From contig WGLS01000012.1 of assembly GCA_016125455.1 (NCBI GenBank), positions 62,001-126,000 on the forward strand: DNA of 64,000 bases, written 5' to 3'. Below, in pieces: positions 1-9,260 of the stretch. Positions within the stretch are counted from its first letter, which is position 1; each line of letters begins with the position of its first letter. The notes beneath the pieces are model-generated. The model ran no database searches and was not told where the DNA came from. It saw only the letters and a list, made by a program, of their open reading frames with translations. The translations under genes were made by a program, and so were the position numbers. The DNA is from Alphaproteobacteria bacterium (GTDB lineage Bacteria > Pseudomonadota > Alphaproteobacteria > Caulobacterales > Parvularculaceae).

Positions 1-915
1 CGCGCGAAAATCGGAGACAGCGCCGCGCGCCAGCAGCTTTACGCCAACGCCGACGTTTGCGCCAATCGACGAGACGATGCTCGCCTTGCCGACCCGGCTG
101 TCGCGCACCGTCCGTATATTTGCCTTCTTCGCGGAAACGAGCGGGCCGCCATCAAAAATGTCAATGTAGTCCTTATACTCAAAGCCTTCCGCGAGGAGCA
201 TGCGGTAGGCCGGCGCAGCGCCGTCATGCGGCTTGCCAATGCAGGCGCGCGCATCATCCGGCAGAAGAACGACATAGATCGAAATCCGCGGCATCAGGTC
301 AGCAATGAACTGATTGCCTGTCGCCGAGTTGTGAACGTCGGCTTCTTCGAAATCCATGTCGAAAAAATGCCGGCCAAGCGCATTCCAGAAGGGCTGCGCG
401 CCATCGGCCGCACGCCAACCACGCAACTCCGCACAGACGGGGTCCGCGATGATTTCCGGCTTTTGGGCAATGAACAGGTAACGCGATCTGGCGAGCAGCT
501 TCCCGAAACCGCTGCCGCGTGCGTCCGGAGACAGGTAGAGCGAGCCAACTTCGCCCGCGCCGGTGAAATCGTATGTTGGCACGAGCAACCGACGCTTGAT
601 CCGCTTGTTCAGTTGCTGCGAGGCATGGAATGTCCAGTTCACCTTGTAGTTGACGAACCCGGACTCCAGACCGATCGCGGAGAACACGGCCGTCGTGCCA
701 ACGACCTTGCCGTCCGCCTCCAACACGCAGAAGTAAACCTCGCCGCCGGGAGCGGTCGCCCTTGAAGCGAAACTTTCCACCGCCCGTTCAAGACGCTTTT
801 TCAGCGCTGACCGCTCGGGCGGAAGATTTGTCATGCCGCCGCCTGTCGCCTGCGCCAGGGCGTGAACCTGATCAAGGTCGTCCATCCGGACGGGACGAAT
901 GATGGGAAGCGCCAT
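1..915 (-). CDS. astA: Arginine N-succinyltransferase (AstA), 3' end cut by window edge
   Basis: Transfers succinyl from succinyl-CoA to arginine, the first step of the ammonia-producing arginine succinyltransferase (AST) catabolic pathway in the cytoplasm. The frame read from an ATG at 913-915 is open to base 1 (305 codons; the family is about 340), so only the C-terminus is missing. The N-terminus reads MALPIIRPVRMDDLDQVHAL; later FWNALGRHFFDMDF and EYKDYIDIFDGGP match well-known AstA blocks of the GNAT-like fold. It lies 10 bases downstream of the M20 hydrolase stop, on the same strand, so the two are probably one transcript. The rest of the pathway (astB, astD) would be expected beyond the left edge but cannot be seen. 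Confidence 0.93.
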   Translation of the reverse strand, partial: MALPIIRPVRMDDLDQVHALAQATGGGMTNLPPERSALKKRLERAVESFASRATAPGGEVYFCVLEADGKVVGTTAVFSAIGLESGFVNYKVNWTFHASQQLNKRIKRRLLVPTYDFTGAGEVGSLYLSPDARGSGFGKLLARSRYLFIAQKPEIIADPVCAELRGWRAADGAQPFWNALGRHFFDMDFEEADVHNSATGNQFIADLMPRISIYVVLLPDDARACIGKPHDGAAPAYRMLLAEGFEYKDYIDIFDGGPLVSAKKANIRTVRDSRVGKASIVSSIGANVGVGVKLLARGAVSDFRA

Positions 916-925
916 GATGTCGCCT

Positions 926-2152
926 TCAGGTCACACGGCCCGGTGCGGGGATATCGCCCGAAGCGATCCGCATCAGGAGGAGCGCCGACAGCTTCGCCCG
1001 TTCCTCAAGGCTGTCGAGCCGCGCATATTCGTCAGCAGAATGAATGTTTGCGCCGCGAACGCCAAGCGTATCGACAACGGGGGTTCCTTCCGCCGCGATA
1101 TTGTTGCCATCGCAGCAACCGCCGGTCGCCTTCCAGCCGATCTCCTGTCCAAGTTCGGCCCCGACCGACTTGACGGCCTCGAAGAAGCTGAGCAGCTCGG
1201 GCGTCATTGGCTTTGGCGGCCGGCCAAAGCCGCCATGCAACTGCGCTCCGAATCCATCCTCGGCGTTTGCGGCGGCAATGAGTTTATTCAACTCAGCTTC
1301 CGCCCAGGCCGCGTCGTCGCCAAGTTCAACGCGAACATTGAACCTCACGACGGCGCTTTCCGGCACGACGTTGTTCGGGCTGCCGCCATCAATCCGCGCT
1401 ACATTCACCGTCATTCCCGCCCGCGCGCCGGACATCCGGTCTATCCGTTCGGCGAACCGCGATGCAGCGACGACGGCATTGCGGCCAAGGTGATGCTCAC
1501 GCCCGGCGTGAGCGCTCCGGCCACGGAAAATCGCTGAAAAATTGCCGCTGCCCTTTCGTGCGCCCGCCAGCGTCCCGTCGGGAAGCGACGGCTCGTAGAC
1601 GCATGCAAAATGAGCCCGGCGCGCGGCCGCGGCGATTGTCGCAGCGGAGCCGTGGGAGCCAATCTCTTCGTCCGCATTGATAACGACTTCGTAACCGATG
1701 GCGTCCGCCACCGCCGATTGTTCGACGCACTGGAGCGCACGCAGCATGACGAGAAGGCCGCCCTTCATGTCGGCGGCACCCGGCGCGTTCATGACGTCGT
1801 CGTCTATCATGCGATGCGTCTGAAACGGGTGATCCGGCGGAAAAACGGTATCCATGTGCCCCGCCAGGAGCACGCGGATCGGCGCCTGCGGCCGCTTGAC
1901 GACGCGGACGGACCCACCGGCGGGCGTCCGCTCGACCTCGCCATCCCTGGTAACCACCTCGTGCTGCTCTGCGGGCGCGATCTCGACGTCGCCTTCAAGT
2001 TCGCCAAACGCCGTGACGAGGACGTCGCGCATCCTGTCGAGGCCGTCGATGTTGCGGCTGCCTGAATTGATTGCGCACCAATCCTTCAGCGTCGCGGTCA
2101 TCTCGGCGCGGCGGCCTGCCAGAAAGCCAAGGTCGGACGAAAAATCGCGCAT
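926..2152 (-). CDS. M20-family metallo-hydrolase (carboxypeptidase G2-like)
   Basis: Zinc-dependent amidohydrolase/peptidase of family M20, 408 residues from the chosen ATG (MRDFSSDLGF); an upstream in-frame ATG at 2302 would add 50 residues of unlike composition and run across the divergent promoter region. Metal-site signatures are all present: AGHMDTVFP, GAADMKGG, NADEEIGSHG with the catalytic Glu pair, the dimerisation-domain GRSAHAGREHHLGRNAV, and a C-terminal GANIHSADEY histidine. It directly precedes astA. M20 hydrolases next to AST genes suggest a role in arginine or succinyl-amino-acid catabolism, but the substrate is inferred only from the neighbour. Confidence 0.85.
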   Translation of the reverse strand: MRDFSSDLGFLAGRRAEMTATLKDWCAINSGSRNIDGLDRMRDVLVTAFGELEGDVEIAPAEQHEVVTRDGEVERTPAGGSVRVVKRPQAPIRVLLAGHMDTVFPPDHPFQTHRMIDDDVMNAPGAADMKGGLLVMLRALQCVEQSAVADAIGYEVVINADEEIGSHGSAATIAAAARRAHFACVYEPSLPDGTLAGARKGSGNFSAIFRGRSAHAGREHHLGRNAVVAASRFAERIDRMSGARAGMTVNVARIDGGSPNNVVPESAVVRFNVRVELGDDAAWAEAELNKLIAAANAEDGFGAQLHGGFGRPPKPMTPELLSFFEAVKSVGAELGQEIGWKATGGCCDGNNIAAEGTPVVDTLGVRGANIHSADEYARLDSLEERAKLSALLLMRIASGDIPAPGRVT

Positions 2153-2322
2153 AAATAGGCGATAGCCGAGGCGCCAGGCCCCTTCAAGCGGCGCAACTGA
2201 AAGCAGGTTCAGCCCATTTGTTCCTGGCGCGGCTTGTCGATCCCGCCGAGGCTGCTCTATTGCGGGTGCGTTCTGGTCCGATAGATTGCAACAGAGGGCC
2301 AAAATCCACGCGGGGGGGCTGG

Positions 2323-4950
2323 ATGCTGCGCGCCATCGAATACGCGTTCATCAAATGGACCTCTATCGCCCGCATGGGCGGCGCGTTCCTGGTATTGCTG
2401 ATAGTCGCCGTCACTGGCGCGGTCGGCTGGTACGCAGCGAACCATCTTTCGGTGAACACCGACACAAGCGAAATGCTCGACCCGTCCCTGGACTTTCAGG
2501 TACAGGCGCGCAAGCTCCGTGATGCTTTCCCTTCGATCAAGGAAGACGTCGTCGTCGTTATCGATGGCGCAACCGTTGACGAAGCCGAAGCCTTTACCGA
2601 CGCACTCGCAGAACGCCTTTCGACAAGGGATGATGCATTCAGGGAGGTATTTGCGCCCTCGGCATCAGCCTTCTTTCGTCGCAACGGACTTTTGTTCCTG
2701 CCGCTCGACGACTTGTCCGACAGGATGGAGAGGCTCAGCCAGGCGTCGTCACTCATAGAGACGCTTGCAACGTCGCAAACGTCGGCCGCCCTGTTCGACG
2801 CCCTGGCAGATAATGACTCCCTTGCGGAACAGGCTGATCTTGGCGCGGAGGCGCTTGACCGAATTTACGATGAGCTGGCGATCGTCGCCGAAGCGAGCAT
2901 CTCCGGCGAGACGCGCCCATTTGCATGGCTCGGCGCCTTTGCCGGCGATGGCGGTAATGGCGATGATGAAAGCGAGGCGACCGGAGATAGCCCGCCGCCT
3001 GGCCGACGTCTCATTTACGCAACGCCAAATCTCGACTTTACCCGCCTTCAACCAGCGAAACCCGCCCTGACCGCGCTGAAAGCCGATATCGCGGAACTGA
3101 CGGATCGTTTTGATGGACGGGTAGAAGCGCTTGTGACCGGCGATCCCGCCCTGCGCGCAGAAGAGCTGTCCGCCGTTTCATCGGGCATAGGCGCATCTTT
3201 TGCGCTTTCGCTGATCCTCGTCGCGGTCCTTCTCTATTTTGCATTCAGGTCCACCTACCTCGTCGTTGCAACGCTTCTGTCGCTTCTGGTCACGCTGGTC
3301 CTGACCGCCGGCTTTGCGGCGGCCACGGTAGGCGAACTCAATCTTGTTTCGGTCGCCTTCACCGTTTTGCTGGTCGGGCTCGGCCTCGATTTCGCAATCC
3401 ATCTGCTTGCCCATGTGCAGGAAAGGCGAACCGGTGGCCAGTCGCTGAAGAGCGCCCTGCGAGGGGCGGCGCACGATGTTGGCGCTGGCCTCACCCTGGC
3501 GGCGCCGACCACCGCCCTTGGCTTCTTCGCCTTCACGCCGACCCGCTTCGATGGCATCGCTCAGCTCGGCATTATCGCGGGCGCGGGCGTGCTCATCGCC
3601 TTCGCCGTTGCTGCGACCCTGCTGCCGGCATTGATGGGGGCAGCAGCGCCGCCAGCGCCAAGGCGGCAAGGTCGCATTATCCAGGGCGTATTTCGACTGC
3701 TCGAGCGCGGTTCGATCCCAATTTCAATTATTGCAATTGGGGCAGGCATCTATGCTGCAACCCTGTTGCCGCAGGCGAGGTTCGATGCGGATCCGATGAG
3801 TCTCCGCGACCCGGCTAGTCCATCGGTGCGAGGCTTCGAGAAGCTCTTCGACGACGCAGCGACGACGCCTTATCGGGCAAGTCTCCTCGCAGCCGGGGAA
3901 AACGACGCCTCGGCAATTGCGGCTCGTGCGGAAACTATTCCCGAGATTGGCTCGGTTCGCTCGCTCGCGAGTTTCGTCCCGGCAAATCAGCTCGACAAGC
4001 TAGACGTGATTGATTTCACTGCCGGCGGCTTGGCTTTCGCGCTGCAGGCGAAATCCTCGGAAGAGGACCCGAACGCCTCCCCCGCAGCCCGCGATGCCGC
4101 CGCAGCGCGCCTTATGGACCAGCTGGAGGATAGCGCGCCGAGCGACGCGAAAGGTCGGCTCCTGTCAGCCCTCGACGCGCTGCGCGGCGATCGCGAGAGC
4201 TTTGATCGGTTCGACGCCCAGCTTTTCGCGTACTGGCCGCAATTGACCGAGCGGCTCTTTGCGCAGCTTGAAGCGTCGGAGATCACGGCAACGGATTTGC
4301 CGCAATCGCTGACTGAGCGATATGTCGCCTCCGATGGCCAGTGGCGCGTCGACCTGCTCCCGTCAAAGGATGTGCGCGATCATGCGGCTCTTGAGCGATT
4401 CGTTGACGCCGTGGAATCTGCATTTCCGGACGCTGCAGGGGGCGCCGTTCAGGCGGAAGCCGCGGGCGAGGTCATTGCCAAAGCAATGATTGAGGCGACC
4501 GGCATCGCCCTCATCGCGGTGACCCTGATTTTGTGGACGTTGATGCGCCGGTTCGACAACGTGCTGCTGGTTCTGTTCCCGATCGCCCTCGCTGCAATTC
4601 TGACGATCGGGACAAGCGTCCTGCTCGACCTGCCGTTCAACTATGCGAACGTCATCGTTCTGCCATTGCTTCTCGGAATTGGCGTGGACAGCGGCATCCA
4701 CCTTGTCTTGCGCGAAAGGCACATGTCGCACGGCGCGGACGTCTTCCAGACCTCGACGCCAAGCGCCGTGTTTTTCTCCGCCACGACGACGGTCGCATCG
4801 TTCGGAAGCCTGATGTTGTCCGCCCATCGTGGCACCGCCAGCATGGGCCAGCTATTGTCGATCGCGATTGCCTTCACGCTGGTTTGCACGCTCATCGTCT
4901 TGCCCGCAGCGATGCGCCTGCGCCGGGGCCGCAAGCCTGGGCGCGCCTGA
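2323..4950 (+). CDS. hpnN: Hopanoid-associated RND transporter HpnN
   Basis: MMPL/RND-type inner-membrane transporter thought to move hopanoids to the outer membrane. 875 residues from ATG 2323 (MLRAIEYAFIKW), chosen over an upstream start because the TM helix then lies near residues 18-38. Layout: TM1, large periplasmic loop (about 40-285), a five-helix cluster (about 288-475), a second periplasmic loop (to about 715), and a final cluster to residue 870. The repeated helix motifs VGLGLDFAIHL and LGIGVDSGIHL are the two SSD/MMPL signature helices. It is followed 178 bases later by a MlaC/HpnM-like periplasmic gene, as expected for hopanoid or lipid traffic. No hopanoid synthesis genes lie in the window, so the substrate rests on family similarity. 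Confidence 0.85.
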   Translation: MLRAIEYAFIKWTSIARMGGAFLVLLIVAVTGAVGWYAANHLSVNTDTSEMLDPSLDFQVQARKLRDAFPSIKEDVVVVIDGATVDEAEAFTDALAERLSTRDDAFREVFAPSASAFFRRNGLLFLPLDDLSDRMERLSQASSLIETLATSQTSAALFDALADNDSLAEQADLGAEALDRIYDELAIVAEASISGETRPFAWLGAFAGDGGNGDDESEATGDSPPPGRRLIYATPNLDFTRLQPAKPALTALKADIAELTDRFDGRVEALVTGDPALRAEELSAVSSGIGASFALSLILVAVLLYFAFRSTYLVVATLLSLLVTLVLTAGFAAATVGELNLVSVAFTVLLVGLGLDFAIHLLAHVQERRTGGQSLKSALRGAAHDVGAGLTLAAPTTALGFFAFTPTRFDGIAQLGIIAGAGVLIAFAVAATLLPALMGAAAPPAPRRQGRIIQGVFRLLERGSIPISIIAIGAGIYAATLLPQARFDADPMSLRDPASPSVRGFEKLFDDAATTPYRASLLAAGENDASAIAARAETIPEIGSVRSLASFVPANQLDKLDVIDFTAGGLAFALQAKSSEEDPNASPAARDAAAARLMDQLEDSAPSDAKGRLLSALDALRGDRESFDRFDAQLFAYWPQLTERLFAQLEASEITATDLPQSLTERYVASDGQWRVDLLPSKDVRDHAALERFVDAVESAFPDAAGGAVQAEAAGEVIAKAMIEATGIALIAVTLILWTLMRRFDNVLLVLFPIALAAILTIGTSVLLDLPFNYANVIVLPLLLGIGVDSGIHLVLRERHMSHGADVFQTSTPSAVFFSATTTVASFGSLMLSAHRGTASMGQLLSIAIAFTLVCTLIVLPAAMRLRRGRKPGRA

Positions 4951-5128
4951 CAAAAGCACCAGGATGCGCCCCGGACGCGCGTGCTCCCGCCGTCATTTTC
5001 CCGCGATCCGGCTGGATTGCCGCCGCAATTCGCCGATATACCTGATGACGCGGGCGTAGCGCGGCCGCCGGGATGGGCGCGTTCCACCGGTTCGCGTTTC
5101 CGGGATGGAAACCGGAAAGGAGTAAGCT

Positions 5129-5920
5129 GTGAGCATGACGAGATTTTCAAACCATTTGCGCAAGGTCGTCCTTGTCCCCGCCCTGACCGCCGCCCTTGCC
5201 GCTAGCTTGGCTGGCATTGCTGCGGCGCCGGCGGCCGCACAAGGAGCTGCAAATCAGACCGATGGATCGACGGACGCCGCGGAATCGGCTTCGGCGGCGC
5301 GCGCGACCGCTTTCGTCCAGGAATTGCTTGCCAATGCCGAGGCGGCCCTGACCGAGGAAGACGCGACCGACGCCGCGCGGCTCGACGCATTCCAGACGGT
5401 CCTGCGGGATGGCCTTGCGCTTGATCTCCTGTCGCGTTTCGTCGTCAGCCGCAAGGTTTACGCCGACATGACTGACGACCAGAGGTCGCGCTACGACAAG
5501 GCTTTCCCGGACTATATTTCGAGGCAGTACGCCGAGCAATTCGACGGAATCCTCGGCCGGCCGCTCGAGGTGACAGGCACGGTGTCACGCAATGCGGACG
5601 TTTATGTCCGTACCGAATTCAAGCGCGAAGAAGGCTCGCCTCTCAAGGTCGACTGGCGGACGCGCGCGCGTAGCGAAGACCGGCTGGAGATTGTCGACAT
5701 TATCGTCAACAGCGCCTCGATCATGTCCGTCAAACGAGCGGAGTTCACAAGCTTCGTTGCGGCAAACGGCGTCGACGCCTTGCTGGTCGAAATTGAAAAG
5801 TCTGTGCGCCCGGCAACGCTGCCCTCAGAAGAGTCAATCGCGACGGACAAGGAAGCATTGCCGCCCGAGGCGAGTCCCGAAGCCGCCGAGGATGTCCAGG
5901 CGCCGCCGGCGGACCGATAG
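5129..5920 (+). CDS. hpnM: MlaC/Ttg2D-family periplasmic lipid-binding protein, HpnM-like
   Basis: Periplasmic phospholipid/hopanoid-binding family (Tol_Tol_Ttg2, MlaC). 263 residues; start is GTG 5129, with AAAGGAG at 5116-5122 six bases upstream, better placed than the ATG two codons later. N-terminal signal peptide of about 38 residues (hydrophobic LTAALAASLAGIAAAPAAAQ). The Ttg2 domain covers about 55-215 (FVVSRKVYADMTDDQRSRY, VDWRTRARSEDRLEIVDI), followed by an acidic Pro/Ala-rich tail. Its position downstream of hpnN suggests the HpnM role rather than being the MlaC of the separate Mla operon at the right end; that choice is inference. Confidence 0.8.
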   Translation: MSMTRFSNHLRKVVLVPALTAALAASLAGIAAAPAAAQGAANQTDGSTDAAESASAARATAFVQELLANAEAALTEEDATDAARLDAFQTVLRDGLALDLLSRFVVSRKVYADMTDDQRSRYDKAFPDYISRQYAEQFDGILGRPLEVTGTVSRNADVYVRTEFKREEGSPLKVDWRTRARSEDRLEIVDIIVNSASIMSVKRAEFTSFVAANGVDALLVEIEKSVRPATLPSEESIATDKEALPPEASPEAAEDVQAPPADR

Positions 5921-5998
5921 CCGCCCTGTGCGGTCGCCTTTTTGTCGGCCGGTTCTTGAAGGCTTGCCCCCTGCGCACGGCGCGGCGCACGATGGGCC

Positions 5999-6439
5999 AT
6001 GACCGATACGCCGCGAGACAAGACCCAGCCGCCCCCCGCAGATGTCGACGCTGACTTCGACGCAGATCCGGCGCGCCGGATCAGGTCGGTCATTGGCGCA
6101 TTCCTGTACGTCGCATTCGCAGATACAGCCTTCGACCACACCGAAGAAGCACGTCTTCTGGCCGGCCTGATGGGCAAGAAGCCCTTTTCAACATTCGATT
6201 CCGGGCTACTTGAGGCGGAGTACAACACCCTTGTCGGCGCCTTACGCTCGGACTTCACCGCGGCAGCGGCGCTCATTCTGGAAGACATTCAAAGGGCGCG
6301 GCATGACCCGCATCACGCAGAGGAGATTGTGCGCGCGGCGCGCGCGGCAATTGTCGCCGATGCGCGCCTTGAAGCGCAGGAGGAAGCGGCGCTCGAAAGG
6401 CTCTGCGTCGCGCTTGGTCGCGAGGCAGGTTCGATATGA
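5999..6439 (+). CDS. TerB-domain protein (tellurite-resistance TerB/DjlA N-terminal-like)
   Basis: Small (146 residues) all-helical cytosolic protein of the TerB superfamily: the core around FLYVAFADTAFDHTEEARLL and the closing helix AIVADARLEAQEEAALERL carry the typical D-x-x-x-x-x-E-x-x-x acidic helix pattern that binds metal in TerB relatives. No signal peptide or membrane segment. The stop overlaps the mtnP ATG (ATGA), so the two are translationally coupled. A tellurite role should not be assumed; single TerB proteins are common in Alphaproteobacteria and mostly uncharacterised. Confidence 0.7.
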   Translation: MTDTPRDKTQPPPADVDADFDADPARRIRSVIGAFLYVAFADTAFDHTEEARLLAGLMGKKPFSTFDSGLLEAEYNTLVGALRSDFTAAAALILEDIQRARHDPHHAEEIVRAARAAIVADARLEAQEEAALERLCVALGREAGSI

Positions 6440-7335
6440 CGGTTTCAGACGGCGCATCCCCCCGCGTGCTCGGGTTTGTTGGCGGCTCGGGGCTCTACGA
6501 CCTGGACGGGCTCGAAGGCGCAGACGCGAAAGAAATTCAGACCCCTTGGGGTCGCACGTCCGGGCCAGTTGTGTTCGCAAGGATTGGCGACGTCGACGTC
6601 CGCTTTCTGGCCCGGCACGGCCTAGGCCACACCCTGACGCCCGGCGCGGTCAACTATCGCGCCAATATTGACGCGATGAAGCGGGCCGGCGTGACCGACC
6701 TCTACTCGATATCAGCATGCGGATCGTTCCGCGAGGACCTGCCGCCAGGCGCTTTTGTCATCGTCGACCAGTTCATCGATCGCGCGGCGCACAGGGATAA
6801 CTCGTTCTTTGGTCCGGGCTGCGTCGCCCATGTTTCGATGGCCGATCCGGTCTGCCCGAATCTCGCAGCCGCCGCGGCCGACGCTTGCGCTGCGCTCGGC
6901 ATTTCGCATGAAGCCCGAGGCACGTATCTCAGCATGGACGGGCCGCAGTTCTCATCGCGGGCGGAATCGAATCTTTACCGCTCATGGGGATGCGACATTA
7001 TCGGGATGACCAATGCGACGGAGGCAAAACTCGCGCGGGAAGCGGAGCTGCCCTATGCCAGCATTGCAATGGTGACGGATTTTGACTGCTGGCGCGAAAC
7101 CGGAGAAGCTGTCGAAGTTGCCGCCATCCTTGACGTCATGCGGGATAATGTCGCGACCGCAAAGCGGCTCATTCCGTTGCTTGCCGAAAGGCTCGGCGCA
7201 ATGCGAACCCCCTCGCCGTTGGGTATCGAGACCTGCCTCGACTTTGCGATCATTACGCCGCCGGCGGCGCGCGACCCGGTCCTGCTCGAAAAGCTGGACG
7301 CCATCGCCGGCCGCGCGCTAGGGCGTCAAGCCTAG
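6436..7335 (+). CDS. mtnP: S-methyl-5'-thioadenosine phosphorylase
   Basis: Cleaves methylthioadenosine with phosphate to adenine and methylthioribose-1-phosphate (methionine salvage and polyamine by-product removal). 299 residues. PNP/MTAP family signatures in order: GFVGGSGLYDLDGL at the N-terminus, FLARHGLGHTLTPGAVNYRAN, the phosphate-site SACGSFREDLPPG, SMDGPQFSSRAESNLYRSWG, GMTNATEAKLAREAELPYA, and TDFDCW with the purine-site Asp residues. The ATG overlaps the TerB gene stop. Its own TAG is interlocked with the stop of the opposing gene at 7332-7335. A related purine phosphorylase activity cannot be excluded, because both share this fold. Confidence 0.88.
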   Translation: MTVSDGASPRVLGFVGGSGLYDLDGLEGADAKEIQTPWGRTSGPVVFARIGDVDVRFLARHGLGHTLTPGAVNYRANIDAMKRAGVTDLYSISACGSFREDLPPGAFVIVDQFIDRAAHRDNSFFGPGCVAHVSMADPVCPNLAAAAADACAALGISHEARGTYLSMDGPQFSSRAESNLYRSWGCDIIGMTNATEAKLAREAELPYASIAMVTDFDCWRETGEAVEVAAILDVMRDNVATAKRLIPLLAERLGAMRTPSPLGIETCLDFAIITPPAARDPVLLEKLDAIAGRALGRQA

Positions 7336-8054
7336 AAATTCTTCCGCAGCCAGAACCGGACGTCGACGTCAGGCGATGCGCCATTCGCGCCAAAAAGTGC
7401 GCCTGCAAAAGCGGTAAAGTCGCCGCCAAGCGGGATGAACGCAAATGGCCCGATTTGCTGGCGTCCACCGTAAAGGTCGAAGGCGGCTGTTGATCCGTGA
7501 ACGTTGTAACTTTCGACCCCGAATGCGAAGCCTGTTGAAGTCTGCTTGAACAGGTTCGAACGCGTCTCGATCAAAATGCCATCGACGGCAAGATCGCCGA
7601 CCTGTTTGGTCATCAAGACATTGAACCGCGCCCGCACGGAGTCCGTGAAACGAAATTCGTTGGCCCAGTTGACCGCAAACTGCTCCGGCGCGGAACCCTC
7701 CGAAATGCGCGCGTCAAATCGCAGGGCCGTGCGCCATGGCCCTTGCGATGGTCCGACGTCCCAGAACAGTTCCGCCTGGGCATAGTTGAACTGGGGCCCC
7801 GTCGCTTCTGCATGGCTGACAACCGCGATGCCGCGGACGAGGAGCCTTTCTGCGACGTTCTGCTGGTAGTGCAGCCGGTGGGCGAACATCGCCGGCGCTG
7901 CGCCTTCGCCAGGCCTGACAGCGAATCGATACTCAAGCTCCTTTGATCCAGGCATCGGCGGAAATACGCCGCCGAGATTCTGCGCTCGCGCATCGGTCGT
8001 CGCGGCAACGATCAACAGCAGCGAAATCGCCGCGGTCATCGCGATTCTGAGCAT
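7332..8054 (-). CDS. Putative outer-membrane beta-barrel protein of unknown function
   Basis: 240 residues. The ATG at 8052-8054 was chosen because GGGGGA lies just upstream. A signal peptide (about 20 residues ending DARAQ) is followed by alternating polar/hydrophobic strands (ELEYRFAVRPGEG, NYAQAELFWDVG, ALRFDARISEG, NEFRFTDSVRARFNVL, FAFGVESYNV) and a C-terminal Phe (DVRFWLRKNF), the usual outer-membrane barrel terminus. No named family is recognised. It ends tail-to-tail with mtnP, with both stop codons inside the same CTAG. The barrel call rests on pattern only. Confidence 0.6.
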   Translation of the reverse strand: MLRIAMTAAISLLLIVAATTDARAQNLGGVFPPMPGSKELEYRFAVRPGEGAAPAMFAHRLHYQQNVAERLLVRGIAVVSHAEATGPQFNYAQAELFWDVGPSQGPWRTALRFDARISEGSAPEQFAVNWANEFRFTDSVRARFNVLMTKQVGDLAVDGILIETRSNLFKQTSTGFAFGVESYNVHGSTAAFDLYGGRQQIGPFAFIPLGGDFTAFAGALFGANGASPDVDVRFWLRKNF

Positions 8055-8146
8055 GCTTCCCCCGGGCAATTTTGCTGAACAACAGAGCGGGATCAGCGTG
8101 TCCTAACGCGTTGCGGTCCTGCGCGTCCACTCCAAGGCAATGCCCG

Positions 8147-9244
8147 TCACGCGTTGAAACGAAACATCATCACGTCGCCATCGCGCACAAGGTATTCCTT
8201 GCCCTCAAGACGCATCTTTCCGGCTTCCTTGGCGCCTGTCTCGCCGTTGCATGCGAGATAGTCATCATAGGAAATCGTCTCAGCACGGATAAATCCGCGT
8301 TCAAAGTCAGTATGAATGACGCCGGCCGCCTGCGGCGCCGTCGCGCCGGCGCGGATCGTCCACGCCCTGGCTTCCTTGGGCCCGGCAGTGAAGAACGTCT
8401 GGAGCCCAAGCAACTTGAAACCTTCCCTTATCAGACGATTTAGGCCTGGCTCTTCAAGGCCAAGGGTTGCGAGATACTCGACTTGCTCATCCTCATCGAG
8501 TTGCGCCAGTTCCTCTTCGATTTTTGCGGCGATCGCCACGACCCCCGCGTTCTCTTCAGCGGCCCGCGCTTCAACGGCGCGCGAATAATCGTTGCCGCTG
8601 GCGGCGGACCCTTCGTCGACATTTGCGACGAACAGAACCGGCTTTTGCGTCAAGAGTTGCAAGCCTCGCCAGGCCTTGGCGTCATCCTTGCCGATTTGCG
8701 CGCGCCGCGCCGGCTGCCCTTCCTGCAAGAGATCAAGTGCAAGATCAATCAGTGGAAGAACCGTTTTGGCTTCCTTGTCGCCGCCCGTCGCCTTTTTCGC
8801 GAGGTTCGTGCGTCGCTTTTCGAGGCTCTCAAGATCGGCAATCATTAGCTCTGTCTCAACCGTTTCGAAGTCGGCGATAGGGTCTACCCGGCCCTCGACA
8901 TGGGTGATGTCACCATCGTCAAAGCACCGGAGCACGTATAGGACGGCGTCAACCTCGCGAATGTTCGCAAGGAACTGATTGCCCAGTCCCTCACCTTTGC
9001 TTGCGCCCCTCACAAGCCCGGCGATATCGACGAACTGCATCCGTGCCGGGACGATTTCCGAGGACTTTGCAAATTCGGCGAGCCTCAGCAACCTTGGCTC
9101 GGGAACGGCGACATCGCCGACGTTCGGCTCGATCGTGCAAAAGGGATAGTTCGCGGCTTGCGCCGCCGCGGTCTTTGTCAGCGCATTGAATAGCGTCGAT
9201 TTACCTACGTTTGGCAGTCCGACAATGCCACACTTAAATCCCAT
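8147..9244 (-). CDS. ychF: Ribosome-associated GTPase/ATPase YchF (OLA1 family)
   Basis: 365 residues, the normal length. Universally conserved Obg-family P-loop protein that prefers ATP and binds the ribosome. G1 motif GLPNVGKSTLFNALT at residues 8-22, G3 FVDIAGLVRGASKGEGLGNQF, a helical/coiled region in the middle (ADLESLEKRRTNLAKKA), and a C-terminal TGS domain ending EYLVRDGDVMMFRFN. It is last in the minus-strand run rplY-pth-ychF; pth lies 27 bases upstream and a small hairpin sits in that junction. Confidence 0.96.
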   Translation of the reverse strand: MGFKCGIVGLPNVGKSTLFNALTKTAAAQAANYPFCTIEPNVGDVAVPEPRLLRLAEFAKSSEIVPARMQFVDIAGLVRGASKGEGLGNQFLANIREVDAVLYVLRCFDDGDITHVEGRVDPIADFETVETELMIADLESLEKRRTNLAKKATGGDKEAKTVLPLIDLALDLLQEGQPARRAQIGKDDAKAWRGLQLLTQKPVLFVANVDEGSAASGNDYSRAVEARAAEENAGVVAIAAKIEEELAQLDEDEQVEYLATLGLEEPGLNRLIREGFKLLGLQTFFTAGPKEARAWTIRAGATAPQAAGVIHTDFERGFIRAETISYDDYLACNGETGAKEAGKMRLEGKEYLVRDGDVMMFRFNA

Positions 9245-9260
9245 GACGAGCCTTATCCTT

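Noticed and set aside
899-2065. Plus-strand frames over the M20 hydrolase
   Set aside because: They oppose a gene with all M20 metal-site motifs, lack ribosome sites and show no recognisable domain.
5921-5945. Short CCGC/GCGG stem followed by CGCC and five T after hpnM
   Set aside because: Only four Watson-Crick pairs and the T-run is separated from the stem by several bases; not convincing as a terminator.
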